Part shown: one piece after another, positions 26,714 to 35,553 of the stretch
Layout of the letters: the number at the start of each line of letters is the position of its first letter
How positions within the stretch are numbered: position 1 is the first letter of the stretch
Position numbers and translations under genes: made by a program
Notes under the pieces: generated by a model
Databases searched by the model: none
Told to the model about the DNA's origin: nothing
What the model saw: the letters and a program-made list of their open reading frames with translations, nothing else
DNA from: Streptomyces sp. ISL-66
Lineage (GTDB): Bacteria; Actinomycetota; Actinomycetes; Streptomycetales; Streptomycetaceae
Reading direction: 5' to 3'
DNA: 59,755 nt
Assembly (NCBI RefSeq): GCF_018614135.1
Contig: NZ_JAGGOW010000070.1
Coordinates: 1-59,755 of the forward strand

Positions 26714-28098
26714 CACCGCCTCCTTCCCGTGGGGCCCGGCGGGGGCGCCCAGCCCCGGGCGTGCAGCCGGGCCCGGTCGCGCAGCACCTTGCCGCTGGCG
26801 GAGCGGGCCAGCTCGGGCACCACGTGGAAGCGCCGGGGCGCGGAGTGCTCGCCGAGGAACCGGCGGCACCAGTCGGACAGTTCGGCCGGACGCAGCTCCT
26901 CGGTGCCGGCGACGTGGGCCTCGACGGGATCCGGGCCGCCCAGCACCACCGCGTCGGTGACGTGCCGGTGGGCCCGCAGCACCGCCTCGATGTCCAGGAG
27001 GTCGGCGCCCGAGGCGGTCCGCCCGGCCCGCCCGCGCAGCCGCAGCGCGCCCGTCGCCGGATCGCGGGCGACCAGGTCGTGGGTGGAGAGCCAGCCGCCG
27101 TCGAGCGGCGAGGCCTCGTAGGGATAGGGGGAGCGCGCGGCCCGTACCTGGAGGACTCCGCCCGCGATCCGGGTGCGCACGCCGGGCACCGGCACGCCGA
27201 GCGTCCCGGGACCGTGCGTGCCCGCGAGGTCCGTGGCCACGATGCCCGTCTCCGTCGTGCCGTAGGCCTGGCCGACGAGGACGCCGTAGCGCCGGGCGAA
27301 GGCCCCGGCCGTCTCGCCGGCCAGCGCGTCCCCGCCGGACACGGCGAGGCGCAGCCGCGGCAGGCGCACCCCGGCGGGGGCGCCGGCGAGCAGCGCGAAG
27401 TGGTCCGGGCGGCCCAGGACGACTTCGCTGCGCCGCGCCGCGGCGACGAGCGCGCCCGGGTCCCCGGAGGCCGGGAACACCACGCACGCCCCGGCCGCCA
27501 GGGCGTGGAGCACCCCGCCGATCAGCGCGAACGAGTGGGCCACCGGCTCCAGTACGGCCACCCGCTCGCCGGCCCGGGGCATCAGCGGCAGCCGGCCGAG
27601 CCGGTGCACCTCGGTCAGCAGCGAGTCGGCGGTGCGGCCCGCCGCCTTGGGGCGGCCCGTGGTGCCGGAGGAGAACTGGACCAGGCAGTGGTCCGTGCGC
27701 GGTGCCCGGCCGCCCGGCCTCGGCCGCACCAGGACCTCGCACTCGGGGACGAACACGTCCTCCTCGCGGCGCAGCGCGCCCAGGGTCACCACGTACTGGG
27801 GATCGCTCAGTTCCAGCAGCGCCTCCCGCTCCGCACGACCCAGGGAAGGCTCCAGCAGGATCACCTGCGCGCCGATCGACCACAGGGCGAAGACCGCCCA
27901 CAGGTGGGTGAAGCTCGGCGATCCGTGCAGGGCCACGGAGGCCCCCGGGCGGATCCCGTGGAAGGTCAGGGTCCGGGCCAGCCGTGCGGTCCGGACGCGA
28001 AGGGTCGCGAAGGACACCGCGTCGTCCGCCCGCGCCCAGTCCGCTCCTGGGGCAGCGGCGGCGAGGAGTTCGGCGCCCCACCAGCCATCGTCGCTCAT
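26713..28098 (-). CDS. Acyl/aryl-CoA ligase-like ANL enzyme next to griH
   Basis: 461 aa, short for the superfamily. P-loop FSSGTTGRPK at 142-151, A5 motif QAYGTTETGI at about 259-268, hinge region GRAGRTASGADLLDIEAVL and C-terminal Lys in SASGKVLRDR. ATG 28098 has GGAGAG upstream. It follows griH by 29 bp and precedes the Ada-like gene. The operon strongly suggests it activates 3,4-AHBA or a derivative as adenylate, CoA ester or ACP thioester. A diazotase role cannot be excluded, since the two ANL enzymes of the window cannot be told apart by motifs alone. Confidence 0.82.
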   Translation of the reverse strand: MSDDGWWGAELLAAAAPGADWARADDAVSFATLRVRTARLARTLTFHGIRPGASVALHGSPSFTHLWAVFALWSIGAQVILLEPSLGRAEREALLELSDPQYVVTLGALRREEDVFVPECEVLVRPRPGGRAPRTDHCLVQFSSGTTGRPKAAGRTADSLLTEVHRLGRLPLMPRAGERVAVLEPVAHSFALIGGVLHALAAGACVVFPASGDPGALVAAARRSEVVLGRPDHFALLAGAPAGVRLPRLRLAVSGGDALAGETAGAFARRYGVLVGQAYGTTETGIVATDLAGTHGPGTLGVPVPGVRTRIAGGVLQVRAARSPYPYEASPLDGGWLSTHDLVARDPATGALRLRGRAGRTASGADLLDIEAVLRAHRHVTDAVVLGGPDPVEAHVAGTEELRPAELSDWCRRFLGEHSAPRRFHVVPELARSASGKVLRDRARLHARGWAPPPGPTGRRR

Positions 28099-28127
28099 CG
28101 TCTCTCCGGGGGCCGGCGTATGCGGGC

Positions 28128-29237
28128 TTACTTCTCGACGCAGAACTCGCCCACGGGCCAGCCGACGTGGCGCTTGTCGGTGGCGACGTGGCCGAGCACC
28201 TTGTCGCCCTGCTTGAGCTCCGTCACGTTCAGGACGCTCGCGCCGGGGCCGAGGACCCGGACGTGCCAGTCGTCCTGCACGATGAGGTTGACCTCGACGC
28301 CCTCGGGGGACGTGGCCTTGATGCTCAGCAGCGGACGCGACTCGAGCTTGATCCGGCCGACGACGATGCGGCGGGTACGGCCGTCGGCGCCCACGGCGAG
28401 GACCGGGCTGCCGGCCTTCAGCTCGCTCAGGTAGTTCGTCCGGTTGTCCTGCCCGAAGACGTAGCTGTGCAGGGCGCCCGCGTTGATGCGGAACGGACGG
28501 GTCGGCATGTAGGGCAGCGGGTGCGTCTCGCTGACGCACAGGATGTACCCGTGCGCGTAGCTGCCGATGAGCATCCCCTCGTCCTTCTCGAAGTGCGAGG
28601 TGGTGTCGATGCAGACCCGGTCGCCCAGACCCAGGTGCTCGATCGAGTCGACCGTCAGCGTGGTCAGGTTCAGGTCGGGCGTCTTGACCCGCAGGGCCTC
28701 GACGAGCTCGAAGACGTCGTTGGAGTTGCGCGGGGAGAGCAGGACGCCCTCCGAGCCCTTCTCCAGGACGTCGATGATGACCTTGGCCTCTTCCAGGTTG
28801 TCGGCCTGGCAGATCAGCTGGCCCGGGGCGCGGTCCGCCGCGGCGATCACGATCTCCAGCGGGATCTTCGTCGGGTCCTTGAACTGGACCACCGTGTACG
28901 GCAGCGCGATCGCCGTGTCACAGGCCAGCGTCAGGGTCGGGTCGTCGGTGACGTTCACCAGCCCGGCGATGTCCTTCTCGCCCGCCTGGTGGCGGGAGCG
29001 CAACTCGTTGAGCTGGTCGTTTCCGGTCACCTCGCGTAGCACGATCAGGTCGTCGAGGCCCTGGTTCTCGGGGCGTTCGGCGCCGATCAGGATGCGCTTG
29101 ACCGTGGTGGGCAGCGTGGCCAGCACCTCGGGGTCGCTGCCGACGATGCCGTCGACCCGGGCGTGGACGGCCGCGTCGATGACCGCCTCGCGGTGGGCGG
29201 CGGGGACGGAGCGGAGGTCGATCCAGGCGAATTTCAC
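28128..29237 (-). CDS. griH: 3-amino-4-hydroxybenzoate synthase (GriH, dehydroquinate synthase II family)
   Basis: 369 aa. Cyclises and aromatises the C7N aldol product of GriI to 3,4-AHBA, as GriH/NspH/CreH do. Family segments: KFAWIDLR start, GVLLSPRNSNDVFELVEAL, GLGDRVCIDTTSHFEKDEGMLIGSYAHG and RPFRINAGALHSYV. The start is GTG at 29237, overlapping the griI stop by 4 nt (GTGA). Archaeal dehydroquinate synthase II enzymes are the nearest alternative, but the griI partner makes 3,4-AHBA the expected product. Confidence 0.93.
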   Translation of the reverse strand: MKFAWIDLRSVPAAHREAVIDAAVHARVDGIVGSDPEVLATLPTTVKRILIGAERPENQGLDDLIVLREVTGNDQLNELRSRHQAGEKDIAGLVNVTDDPTLTLACDTAIALPYTVVQFKDPTKIPLEIVIAAADRAPGQLICQADNLEEAKVIIDVLEKGSEGVLLSPRNSNDVFELVEALRVKTPDLNLTTLTVDSIEHLGLGDRVCIDTTSHFEKDEGMLIGSYAHGYILCVSETHPLPYMPTRPFRINAGALHSYVFGQDNRTNYLSELKAGSPVLAVGADGRTRRIVVGRIKLESRPLLSIKATSPEGVEVNLIVQDDWHVRVLGPGASVLNVTELKQGDKVLGHVATDKRHVGWPVGEFCVEK

Positions 29238-30049
29238 AAGGCACCTGCCAGTTCGGGATGAGGCTCGGGCTCGCCCGCGAGCCCATGGCCGTGGATGATC
29301 GCGGCCAGCTTCTGGACCGCTTGCTTCGGGGAAGGGCTGTTGAACACGCGACGGCCGACGGCCAGACCGGCACAGCCGTTGGCCATCGCCGACACGGCGA
29401 ACGCGGTGAGGCTCTCCTCGGACCCGCCGCCGCCGGCGACGATGATCGGCAGAGGGGAACTCTCGACCACCTCCGCCATCCGCTCCGGCGGGGCCGCGAG
29501 GACCGTCTTGACGATGTCGACGCCGAGATCGGCGGCGATGCCCACCACGTGCGCTATGAGATCGGGACGGGTGGGGTCGGTCACCCGGGGCCCGCGTGGA
29601 TAGATCATGGCCACCAGCGGCATGCCCCAGCGTTCGCAGGCTGCCGCCACGGTCCCGAGGTCGCTCAGCTGCTCGGCCTCGGTGTCCGAACCGATGTTGA
29701 CGTGGACGCTGACGGCGTCCGCGCCCAGTCGTACGCACTCCTCGACGTCTCCGACGAGGACCTTCGCGTTGACGTCCGGGCCGTGGTTGGTGCTGGCGCT
29801 GAGGTGCACCACGAGCCCTGTGTCGGTCAGCAGGGCCGGAGGGATCATCCGGGCCCTGCCCTTGTGCACGACGACGGCGTCCGCGCCGCCTCCCGCGATG
29901 TCCGCGACGAGGTCGGCGAATCCCGCTGCTCTGACGATCGGCCCGTCGGAAACAGAGTGATCGAGCGGGATGAACAGATACCGGCCGTCACCTCGGCGGG
30001 ACAACCGCGCCATGCGCAGTGCCTTCCCGGTCAGCGGCATGCTCGTCAT
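29234..30049 (-). CDS. griI: GriI-type aldolase for 3,4-AHBA synthesis
   Basis: 271 aa. Condenses aspartate 4-semialdehyde with dihydroxyacetone phosphate to 2-amino-4,5-dihydroxy-6-one-heptanoic acid 7-phosphate. DhnA/class I aldolase fold: IPLDHSVSDGP (28-38), MIYPRGPR (149-156) and the probable Schiff-base Lys181 in VDIVKTVL. ATG 30049 has AAGGGG upstream; the longer frame from 30100 lacks support. It heads the operon griI, griH, ligase, Ada-like. Both griI and creE draw on aspartate metabolism. Confidence 0.93.
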   Translation of the reverse strand: MTSMPLTGKALRMARLSRRGDGRYLFIPLDHSVSDGPIVRAAGFADLVADIAGGGADAVVVHKGRARMIPPALLTDTGLVVHLSASTNHGPDVNAKVLVGDVEECVRLGADAVSVHVNIGSDTEAEQLSDLGTVAAACERWGMPLVAMIYPRGPRVTDPTRPDLIAHVVGIAADLGVDIVKTVLAAPPERMAEVVESSPLPIIVAGGGGSEESLTAFAVSAMANGCAGLAVGRRVFNSPSPKQAVQKLAAIIHGHGLAGEPEPHPELAGAL

Positions 30050-30219
30050 GACACGCCCCTTCGTTCGCGACAGCTCTGTCTCATGGCTGCACTCTCGCAA
30101 GGGCCGCTGAAGGATCGAGCCAAGCCGCCGCGGGGCCCGCGGCCGCCCGCCGGTGCGGCAACTCCCCCGCCCCCGGCGGTGTTACCTCCTTGAAAGCAGC
30201 GCCGATGAGGGAGGCACCC

Positions 30220-31767
30220 ATGGATGCCGGACAGGACACCGCGACAGCCGGCGTCGACACGGAGGTGGCCGTGGTCGGCGGCGGGCCGGTCGGCACCCTG
30301 CTCGCCCGCGAACTGGCCCTGCTCGGCATCGGCGTGACCGTGCTGGAACAGCTGGCGGAGCCGAACGGCATCTCCAAGGCGAGCACCCTGCACGCCCGCA
30401 CCGCGCAGACGCTGGACCGCCGCGGACTGCTGGACGCCGTACAGCCGGGCCGCCACGTGGCGTCGCGCGCCGTCCGGGGCCCGGTCGGCTTCCACTTCGG
30501 CGCCCTCTTCGACCTCGACCTGTCACAGGTCGTCGAGGAGGGCCCGGTGATCGTGGGCAGCCCGCAGGCCTGGGCGCAGGAGGTCTTCGCGCGGGACGCC
30601 GCCCGGCTCGGCGCGCAGGTGGTACCCGGCGCCGAACTCGTCGGCCTGGAGGAGCACGCCGACCACGTGAGCCTGCGCGTCCGCTCGCCGCGGGGCGCCG
30701 AACGCACCCTCACCGCCCGCTGGGTCGTCGGCGCCGACGGCGCGCGCAGCGCCGTGCGCAAACTGAGCGGCATCCGCTTCCTGGGAGCCGGGCCGACCGT
30801 CGCGGCGCTCATGGGCGAGGTACGGCTGCTCGACCCGGCGGGGGCCCCCGGCGGCTGGCAGCGCACCCCGCGCGGCTGGACGCTGCTGTGGACCAACCCG
30901 TACGGGCTGAGCCGCGTGTGCACCTACGACTTCAGGGGCCCGCACCAGGACCGGCACGCGCCCGTCACCATCGACGAGCTCCGCGGCGAGGTCGAGCGCA
31001 TCGCGGGCCGGCCCGTCCCGATGGACAGCCCCGCCTGGATCTCCCGGTTCAGCGACGCCTCGCTCCAGGCGGAGCTGTACCGCAAGGGCCGCGTCTTCCT
31101 CGCGGGCGACGCCGCCCACGTGCACTTCCCGGCCGGCGGCCAGGGCGTGAACCTGGGCCTGCAGGACGCGATCAACCTCGGCTGGAAGCTCGCCGCCGAG
31201 ATCCGGGGCTGGGCGCCCGCCGGACTGCTCGACACCTACCAGAGCGAACGCCACCCCATCGCGGCCGCCGTCCTGCACAACGTACGGGCCCAGGTCGCCC
31301 TGATGGACCCCGATCCGCGCACCGACGCGCTGCGCGAACTCTTCTCGGAGCTCATGCACTTCGACGAGGTCAACGCCCACCTCAGCGCCATGATCACGGG
31401 CACCGCCGTGACCTACGGGGTGGGCGCCCGCCGCACGGACCCGCTGGCCGGCCGGCTCGTGCCCAGCCTGCCGCTGAAGACCCCCGACGGCCCCACCACC
31501 CTGGCCGAACTCCTGCACGGCGGCCGCCCGCTGCTCCTGGACCTGGCCGGCCACCTCGGGCTGCGCACCCTGGCCGCGCCCTGGGCCGACCGCGTGGACG
31601 TGGTGACGGCCACCGCCGCGAGCGACGCCTGGGGGACCGGAGCCCTGCTGCTGCGCCCCGACGGCTACGCGGTCTGGTCCGCGCTGGGCGAGGCCGCGGA
31701 CGCCGAGGAACTGCGGCTCGCCCTGACCCGCTGGTTCGGGCGGCCCGCCCGGCCGCGCGCGGAGTGA
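30220..31767 (+). CDS. Class A FAD-dependent aromatic monooxygenase 2
   Basis: 515 aa. GGGPVG at 20-25, DG motif VVGADGARSAVRKLSG (about 170-185), GD motif VFLAGDAAHVHFPAGGQGVNLGLQDA (about 296), and a thioredoxin-like C-terminus. Same PgaE/RdmE-type group as the enzyme at 7066, but clearly divergent. Oxidises an aromatic polyketide or phenol. ATG 30220 is chosen because AGGGAGG (30208-30214) lies 5 nt upstream. Divergent from griI with 170 bp between; no terminator-like or repeat element stood out there. Confidence 0.9.
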   Translation: MDAGQDTATAGVDTEVAVVGGGPVGTLLARELALLGIGVTVLEQLAEPNGISKASTLHARTAQTLDRRGLLDAVQPGRHVASRAVRGPVGFHFGALFDLDLSQVVEEGPVIVGSPQAWAQEVFARDAARLGAQVVPGAELVGLEEHADHVSLRVRSPRGAERTLTARWVVGADGARSAVRKLSGIRFLGAGPTVAALMGEVRLLDPAGAPGGWQRTPRGWTLLWTNPYGLSRVCTYDFRGPHQDRHAPVTIDELRGEVERIAGRPVPMDSPAWISRFSDASLQAELYRKGRVFLAGDAAHVHFPAGGQGVNLGLQDAINLGWKLAAEIRGWAPAGLLDTYQSERHPIAAAVLHNVRAQVALMDPDPRTDALRELFSELMHFDEVNAHLSAMITGTAVTYGVGARRTDPLAGRLVPSLPLKTPDGPTTLAELLHGGRPLLLDLAGHLGLRTLAAPWADRVDVVTATAASDAWGTGALLLRPDGYAVWSALGEAADAEELRLALTRWFGRPARPRAE

Positions 31768-31785
31768 GGCGCGCGCGGCCGGTAC

Positions 31786-31821
31786 GGGGCCCTGCGTCAT
31801 CCCGGGGGGACGCGGGGCCCC
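31786..31821. terminator. Hairpin between monooxygenase 2 and AfsA-like genes
   Basis: 13-bp stem with one G-T wobble, 31786-31798 with 31809-31821, between convergent genes, 19 bp after the monooxygenase stop. Confidence 0.75.
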
Positions 31822-31838
31822 GGCACCGGCCCCGGCCG

Positions 31839-32792
31839 TCAGCCGTGCAGCGGCGCCGTGGTCACCAGCGCGGAGAAGACCGGGCGGCCCTCCTGGGTCG
31901 CGCCGACCCGTACCCGCGCGCGTCCCGCGCCGTCGGGCGCGGCGGGCTCCGCCGTGACCGTGCAGCGGCGGTCGAACTCGACGTACCGGTGAAACTCGGT
32001 CTCGAAGGCGACGGCCGCCACCGGCCGATCCGAGCAGGCGTGCGCGGCCTGGACCGCGGCCTCCAGCAGCACCATCCCCGGTATGTGGTCGTGCGGGTGG
32101 TCGAACAGGACCGGGTGGTCGACGTCGACGCGCAGCAGCCACTCGCGGTCCGAAGCCGTCGGCGAGAGGACCACGTCGCGCTCGTGTCCGCGTCCCACCA
32201 GGGTGGCCGGCACCGGCGGGGTGAGGGGCAGCGCGCGGGCGAAGGCCTGGGCCGCCTTCGCGTAGGTGCCGCGCAGCCGGTCGTAGACGGCGGGCGGATG
32301 GGCGCTGTAGCGGAGCTCGGCGGCGCCGATCCGCCGCCCGCCGCGCAGGGCCTCGACCTCGGAGGTGAGGTGGACGGAGCCGAGGCGCCGGCGCTTCACG
32401 GAGAGGTGGCTGATCAGCAGGGTCACCGCTTCGAGCGCGGGATCGGGGGTGATGGCGAGCGCGTCGGGGTCGACGCGGGAGGAGAAGTGTTCCCAGCCGG
32501 TCCGGTGCGTGAGGGGTATGCCGTGCACGCTGCGGGTCAGCAGCGCCAGCGCCTGGCGCAGGCTCTCGGTGAACAGCAGGGGGCTGTAGCGCCCGTTCGC
32601 CGTGTAGAAGGAGTGGTCGCGCGGCCACCGGACGGTGACCCGCTGGACGGTGTCCGAGACCGGGCTCCAGTCGGTGACCAGCGCCTCGCTCGGCCTGGAC
32701 TTGCCGACCAGGGATTCGAGAGCCGGGCCCTCTAGCGGTGCGCGGGAAGTGGCCGTACTGGGTTGGCTGATGTTCCTGGTACCTGCTGTCAT
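31839..32792 (-). CDS. AfsA-family butyrolactone/butenolide synthase
   Basis: 317 aa, two AfsA hot-dog repeats. First repeat includes WPRDHSFYT and SPLLFTESLRQA; second includes DHPVLFDHPHDHIPGMVLLEAAVQAAHA, the strongly conserved AfsA signature. Condenses dihydroxyacetone phosphate with a beta-ketoacyl thioester on the way to a gamma-butyrolactone or similar autoregulator. ATG 32792 follows AGGGGGAA. Divergent from an ArpA-like receptor gene with 135 bp between, the classic signal/receptor arrangement. Confidence 0.93.
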   Translation of the reverse strand: MTAGTRNISQPSTATSRAPLEGPALESLVGKSRPSEALVTDWSPVSDTVQRVTVRWPRDHSFYTANGRYSPLLFTESLRQALALLTRSVHGIPLTHRTGWEHFSSRVDPDALAITPDPALEAVTLLISHLSVKRRRLGSVHLTSEVEALRGGRRIGAAELRYSAHPPAVYDRLRGTYAKAAQAFARALPLTPPVPATLVGRGHERDVVLSPTASDREWLLRVDVDHPVLFDHPHDHIPGMVLLEAAVQAAHACSDRPVAAVAFETEFHRYVEFDRRCTVTAEPAAPDGAGRARVRVGATQEGRPVFSALVTTAPLHG

Positions 32793-32861
32793 GGTGACGT
32801 TCCCCCTGGAATGCTTGCAGAACGGGTGGTGCGGTGACGTGCGGGGTCCACGATCCACCCG

Positions 32862-32883
32862 ACATGCATAAAATAGAGAATGT
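32862..32883. promoter_or_regulatory. Possible autoregulatory element between afsA-like and receptor genes
   Basis: AT-rich patch with ACAT (32862) and ATGT (32880-32883) as outer half-sites about 22 bp across, resembling a weak ARE for ArpA-type receptors. Context is strong but the base match is poor. Confidence 0.35.
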
Positions 32884-32927
32884 TTTTCTTTTGGTGAAGT
32901 CCAATCTGATGAAGAGCGGGTGGGCAC

Positions 32928-33557
32928 GTGGCCGTGCGGGCAGTGAAACAGGAACGGGCTGAGCGGACCCGCGCGGCGCTGATCGAGGCCGCGTCCGAGG
33001 AGTTCGCGGAGCAGGGCTTCGCGGGCACCAGTGTGATGAAGATCGCCGACCGGGCGGGCGTGACCTTGGGGGCGGTGTACTTCCACTTCCGCAACAAGGG
33101 GGAGCTGGCCCGCCACATCGTGGCCGGGCAGCCCGAGCTCGTGGTGCCGCCGCACGCGTCGCGGGGGCTCCAGCACGCCGTGGACGTGACGCTCACCTGG
33201 GCGTGCCAGCTCCCCGAGAGCGCGGCCCTGCGGGCGGGGGCGCGACTGGTGTGGGAGCAGGAGCAGTTCACCGCGGCCGAGGAAAACTCCCACCGGCAGT
33301 GGACCGAGATCATCGTGGAGGACATGCGGACCGCGCGGTCCATGCGGGAGCTGAAGGCCGGGACCGATGTCGACGCGCTCGCCCGGGTGGTGGTCAACGC
33401 CTGTACCGGCGCCCAGATGCACTCCTTCGTCGAGAGCGCCCACGCGGACCTGCCCCGGCGCGTCCAGGAGATCTGGGAGTTCCTGCTCCAGGCCGTCGCC
33501 GTGCCGAGCGCCGTCAAGCGCATCGAGCTCGACGAGGCCCGCGGCCGCACGGCATGA
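32928..33557 (+). CDS. ArpA-like gamma-butyrolactone receptor (TetR family) 1
   Basis: 209 aa. N-terminal helix-turn-helix with the receptor-family signature: QERAERTRAALIEAA, then GFAGTSVMKIADRAGVTLGA and VYFHFRNKGELA. Ligand domain of usual length. Represses target genes until the signal molecule binds. GTG start at 32928. Divergent from afsA-like; followed 90 bp later by an SDR that may complete signal synthesis. Confidence 0.9.
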   Translation: MAVRAVKQERAERTRAALIEAASEEFAEQGFAGTSVMKIADRAGVTLGAVYFHFRNKGELARHIVAGQPELVVPPHASRGLQHAVDVTLTWACQLPESAALRAGARLVWEQEQFTAAEENSHRQWTEIIVEDMRTARSMRELKAGTDVDALARVVVNACTGAQMHSFVESAHADLPRRVQEIWEFLLQAVAVPSAVKRIELDEARGRTA

Positions 33558-33647
33558 CGGTCTGACACCGGGGCGGGGGCCCGCCACCTGAGGACTTTGG
33601 AAACCCGCTCCCGTGGGGGACGCGGAAACGTACGGGGAGAGAGCACG

Positions 33648-34421
33648 ATGGAACACGCAACGGGGATGCTCCACGGCAGGACCGTCATGATCACGGGGGC
33701 TTCCAGCGGCATCGGGGCGGCGGCCGCGCGGCTGTTCGCCGCCGAAGGCGCGGCGGTGGTGCTGATGGCCCGCCGCAAGGACCTGCTGGACGAACTCGTC
33801 GACGCGATACGGGCCGGGGGCGGCCGGGCCGAGGCGGTGGCCGGGGACGTGACGGTCCCGGCCGACGCCGAACGCGCCGTCGCCCGCGCCGTCGAGGCCT
33901 TCGGGGGACTGGACGGGGCGTTCAACAACGCCGGGTGGGGAACGATGGGAACCGACCTGCACGAGACGGACGACGCCGTCTACGACCGGATCATGGACGT
34001 CAACGTGCGCGGCGTCTGGAACTGCATGAAGCAGCAGCTCCCGGTGATGCTCCGGCAGGAGAGGGGCGGGGCGATCGTGAACACCTCCAGCACCGCGGGC
34101 CAGTTCGCCACCGGGGCGCTCGCCCCGTACGTGGCGGCCAAGCACGCCGTGCTCGGCCTGACCCGGGCCTCGGCGGCCGAATACGGGCAGCGCGGCATCA
34201 GGATCAACGCCCTGATGGTGGGCGCCACCCGCACCGAGCTGATGGAAGGCGCCATCCGCGAGCTCCCGCACCTGGAAGAGGTCTCGACGGCCAGGGCCGT
34301 GCAGCGGCGCCTCGCCGAACCGGTGGAGGTGGCCCGCGCGGCCGCCTGGCTGCTCAGCGACCAGGCCTCGTTCATCACCGGCGGCGCGGTCCCCGTGGAC
34401 GGCGGCTGCAGCGCGGTCTGA
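33648..34421 (+). CDS. Short-chain dehydrogenase/reductase
   Basis: 257 aa. TGASSGIG (16-23), NNAG at about 89-92, catalytic Ser in NTSSTAG and YVAAK Tyr/Lys. ATG 33648 has GGGGAGA upstream, so the longer frame from 33597 is not used. Lies just downstream of the receptor gene, where many autoregulator loci keep a reductase (BarS1-like) for the butyrolactone side chain. Polyketide tailoring is the alternative. Confidence 0.88.
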   Translation: MEHATGMLHGRTVMITGASSGIGAAAARLFAAEGAAVVLMARRKDLLDELVDAIRAGGGRAEAVAGDVTVPADAERAVARAVEAFGGLDGAFNNAGWGTMGTDLHETDDAVYDRIMDVNVRGVWNCMKQQLPVMLRQERGGAIVNTSSTAGQFATGALAPYVAAKHAVLGLTRASAAEYGQRGIRINALMVGATRTELMEGAIRELPHLEEVSTARAVQRRLAEPVEVARAAAWLLSDQASFITGGAVPVDGGCSAV

Positions 34422-34445
34422 CCGGGAACGACCTGAACGAACCGA

Positions 34446-34485
34446 CCGCGGCGCCGGGGCGGGCCGACCCGCCCCCGGGCCGCGG
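34446..34485. terminator. GC-rich hairpin between SDR and TetR genes
   Basis: Arms CCGCGGC...GGGGCGGG (34446-34463) and CCCGCCCC...GCCGCGG (to 34485), two internal mismatches, short loop, between convergent genes. Confidence 0.65.
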
Positions 34486-34505
34486 CCACCACCCCCGTCC
34501 CGGTA

Positions 34506-35240
34506 TTACGGCGCGGACGAGCCGCTCGGCCGGTCGCGGCCGTCGGTGTCGGCGTCCGGGGTCCTGTCCGCGGTCGGATCCGCGGCGGTGCCGGCGTCCG
34601 CGGCGGTGCCAGTGTCCGAGGTCGCGTCCGCCTGTCCGCTCAGGACGAGGTCCCAGATCCGGGCGAGCTGCGCGGCGGTCCGCCCGTCGGGCTCTTCCTC
34701 ACCGCCGGCCCGCCGCCGTACGTCGGCCTCCACGCCGGCGATGAGATGGGTGGCCAGGGCGGCCAGCGCCCACCGGTCGGCGCCGGGGTCCACCTGGAAC
34801 TCCCTGCCGCCCGCCGCCCGGAAGCCGTCCCCCTGCGCGCCCAGGCGCCGCAGGCGTTCGTGGACCGTCGGCACCCAGGCCGATGTCCAGTCGGGCCCGC
34901 ACCCGGGCCGCTCCCTGGTCAGCCGCGCCGCGGCGCGCACACAGGCCTCCTGCTCCAGCAGTCCGGCGAGCGCGAGGGTCAGCGCGACGACCGACGGAAC
35001 CGGTGCCTCCTCCCGTACCCGCAGCCGTTCCACGACGGCCACGGTGATCTCGTGCCCCTGGGCCCGGACCACCTCCGCGAGCTCCTCCTTGTTGGGGAAG
35101 TGGAAGGTCAGGGCCCCCATCGAGATCCCCGCGGCCCGCGAGATGCGGACCAGGGACGCTCCCGTGTACCCGCAGCGGTCGAACTCGCATGCGGCGGCGG
35201 ACACCAGCGTCCGCCGCGTCCGGGCGGCCCTCTCTTGCAT
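34506..35240 (-). CDS. TetR-family regulator 2, ArpA-like pseudo-receptor candidate
   Basis: 244 aa. Helix-turn-helix region RAARTRRTLVSAAACEFDRCGYTGASLVRISRAAG then ALTFHFPNKEELAEVV, close to gamma-butyrolactone receptors. The C-terminal 35 residues are an Asp/Thr/Ala low-complexity tail. Two receptor homologues near one afsA-like gene is usual when one is a pseudo-receptor sensing the end product. ATG 35240 has AAGGAG upstream. Confidence 0.87.
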   Translation of the reverse strand: MQERAARTRRTLVSAAACEFDRCGYTGASLVRISRAAGISMGALTFHFPNKEELAEVVRAQGHEITVAVVERLRVREEAPVPSVVALTLALAGLLEQEACVRAAARLTRERPGCGPDWTSAWVPTVHERLRRLGAQGDGFRAAGGREFQVDPGADRWALAALATHLIAGVEADVRRRAGGEEEPDGRTAAQLARIWDLVLSGQADATSDTGTAADAGTAADPTADRTPDADTDGRDRPSGSSAP

Positions 35241-35553
35241 CCCTGCGCTCCTTCCGTGGCAGCACGGGGCGGCCGGTCGTCGAGTGGACGGGTCATCGCC
35301 CACTGTGGGTGGGTTGTAGTTTAAAAAAAAATGCACTCATTATTATTTAGCCATACTGAGGGACGTGCGGGTGCGCAGGACGCACCGCGCGACGACCGCC
35401 GGAGGGGGCGCGGGGAGTGGGGGAGGCGCCTGCGGGGGCGTCGCGTCCCCAGGGGCGCGACGTGCGGGCCCCCGCCAGGGGGGCGGCTCCCAGCCCGGGC
35501 TTAACAAAAAACAAAAAACATACTATTGTTTATCTTCGTACGGAGGGGGAGGC
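35241..35553. promoter_or_regulatory. Upstream region of TetR 2 and the OmpR-like regulator
   Basis: 313 bp without a gene. Two AT-rich islands stand out in GC-rich DNA: about 35320-35352 and 35503-35535. The second holds AAACA-N6-TGTTT (35516-35531), a perfect 5-bp palindrome within an ACATAC/GTTT context like autoregulatory elements bound by ArpA-type receptors. It lies 22 bp before the start of the OmpR-like gene, so a receptor bound there would block it. Confidence 0.5.
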
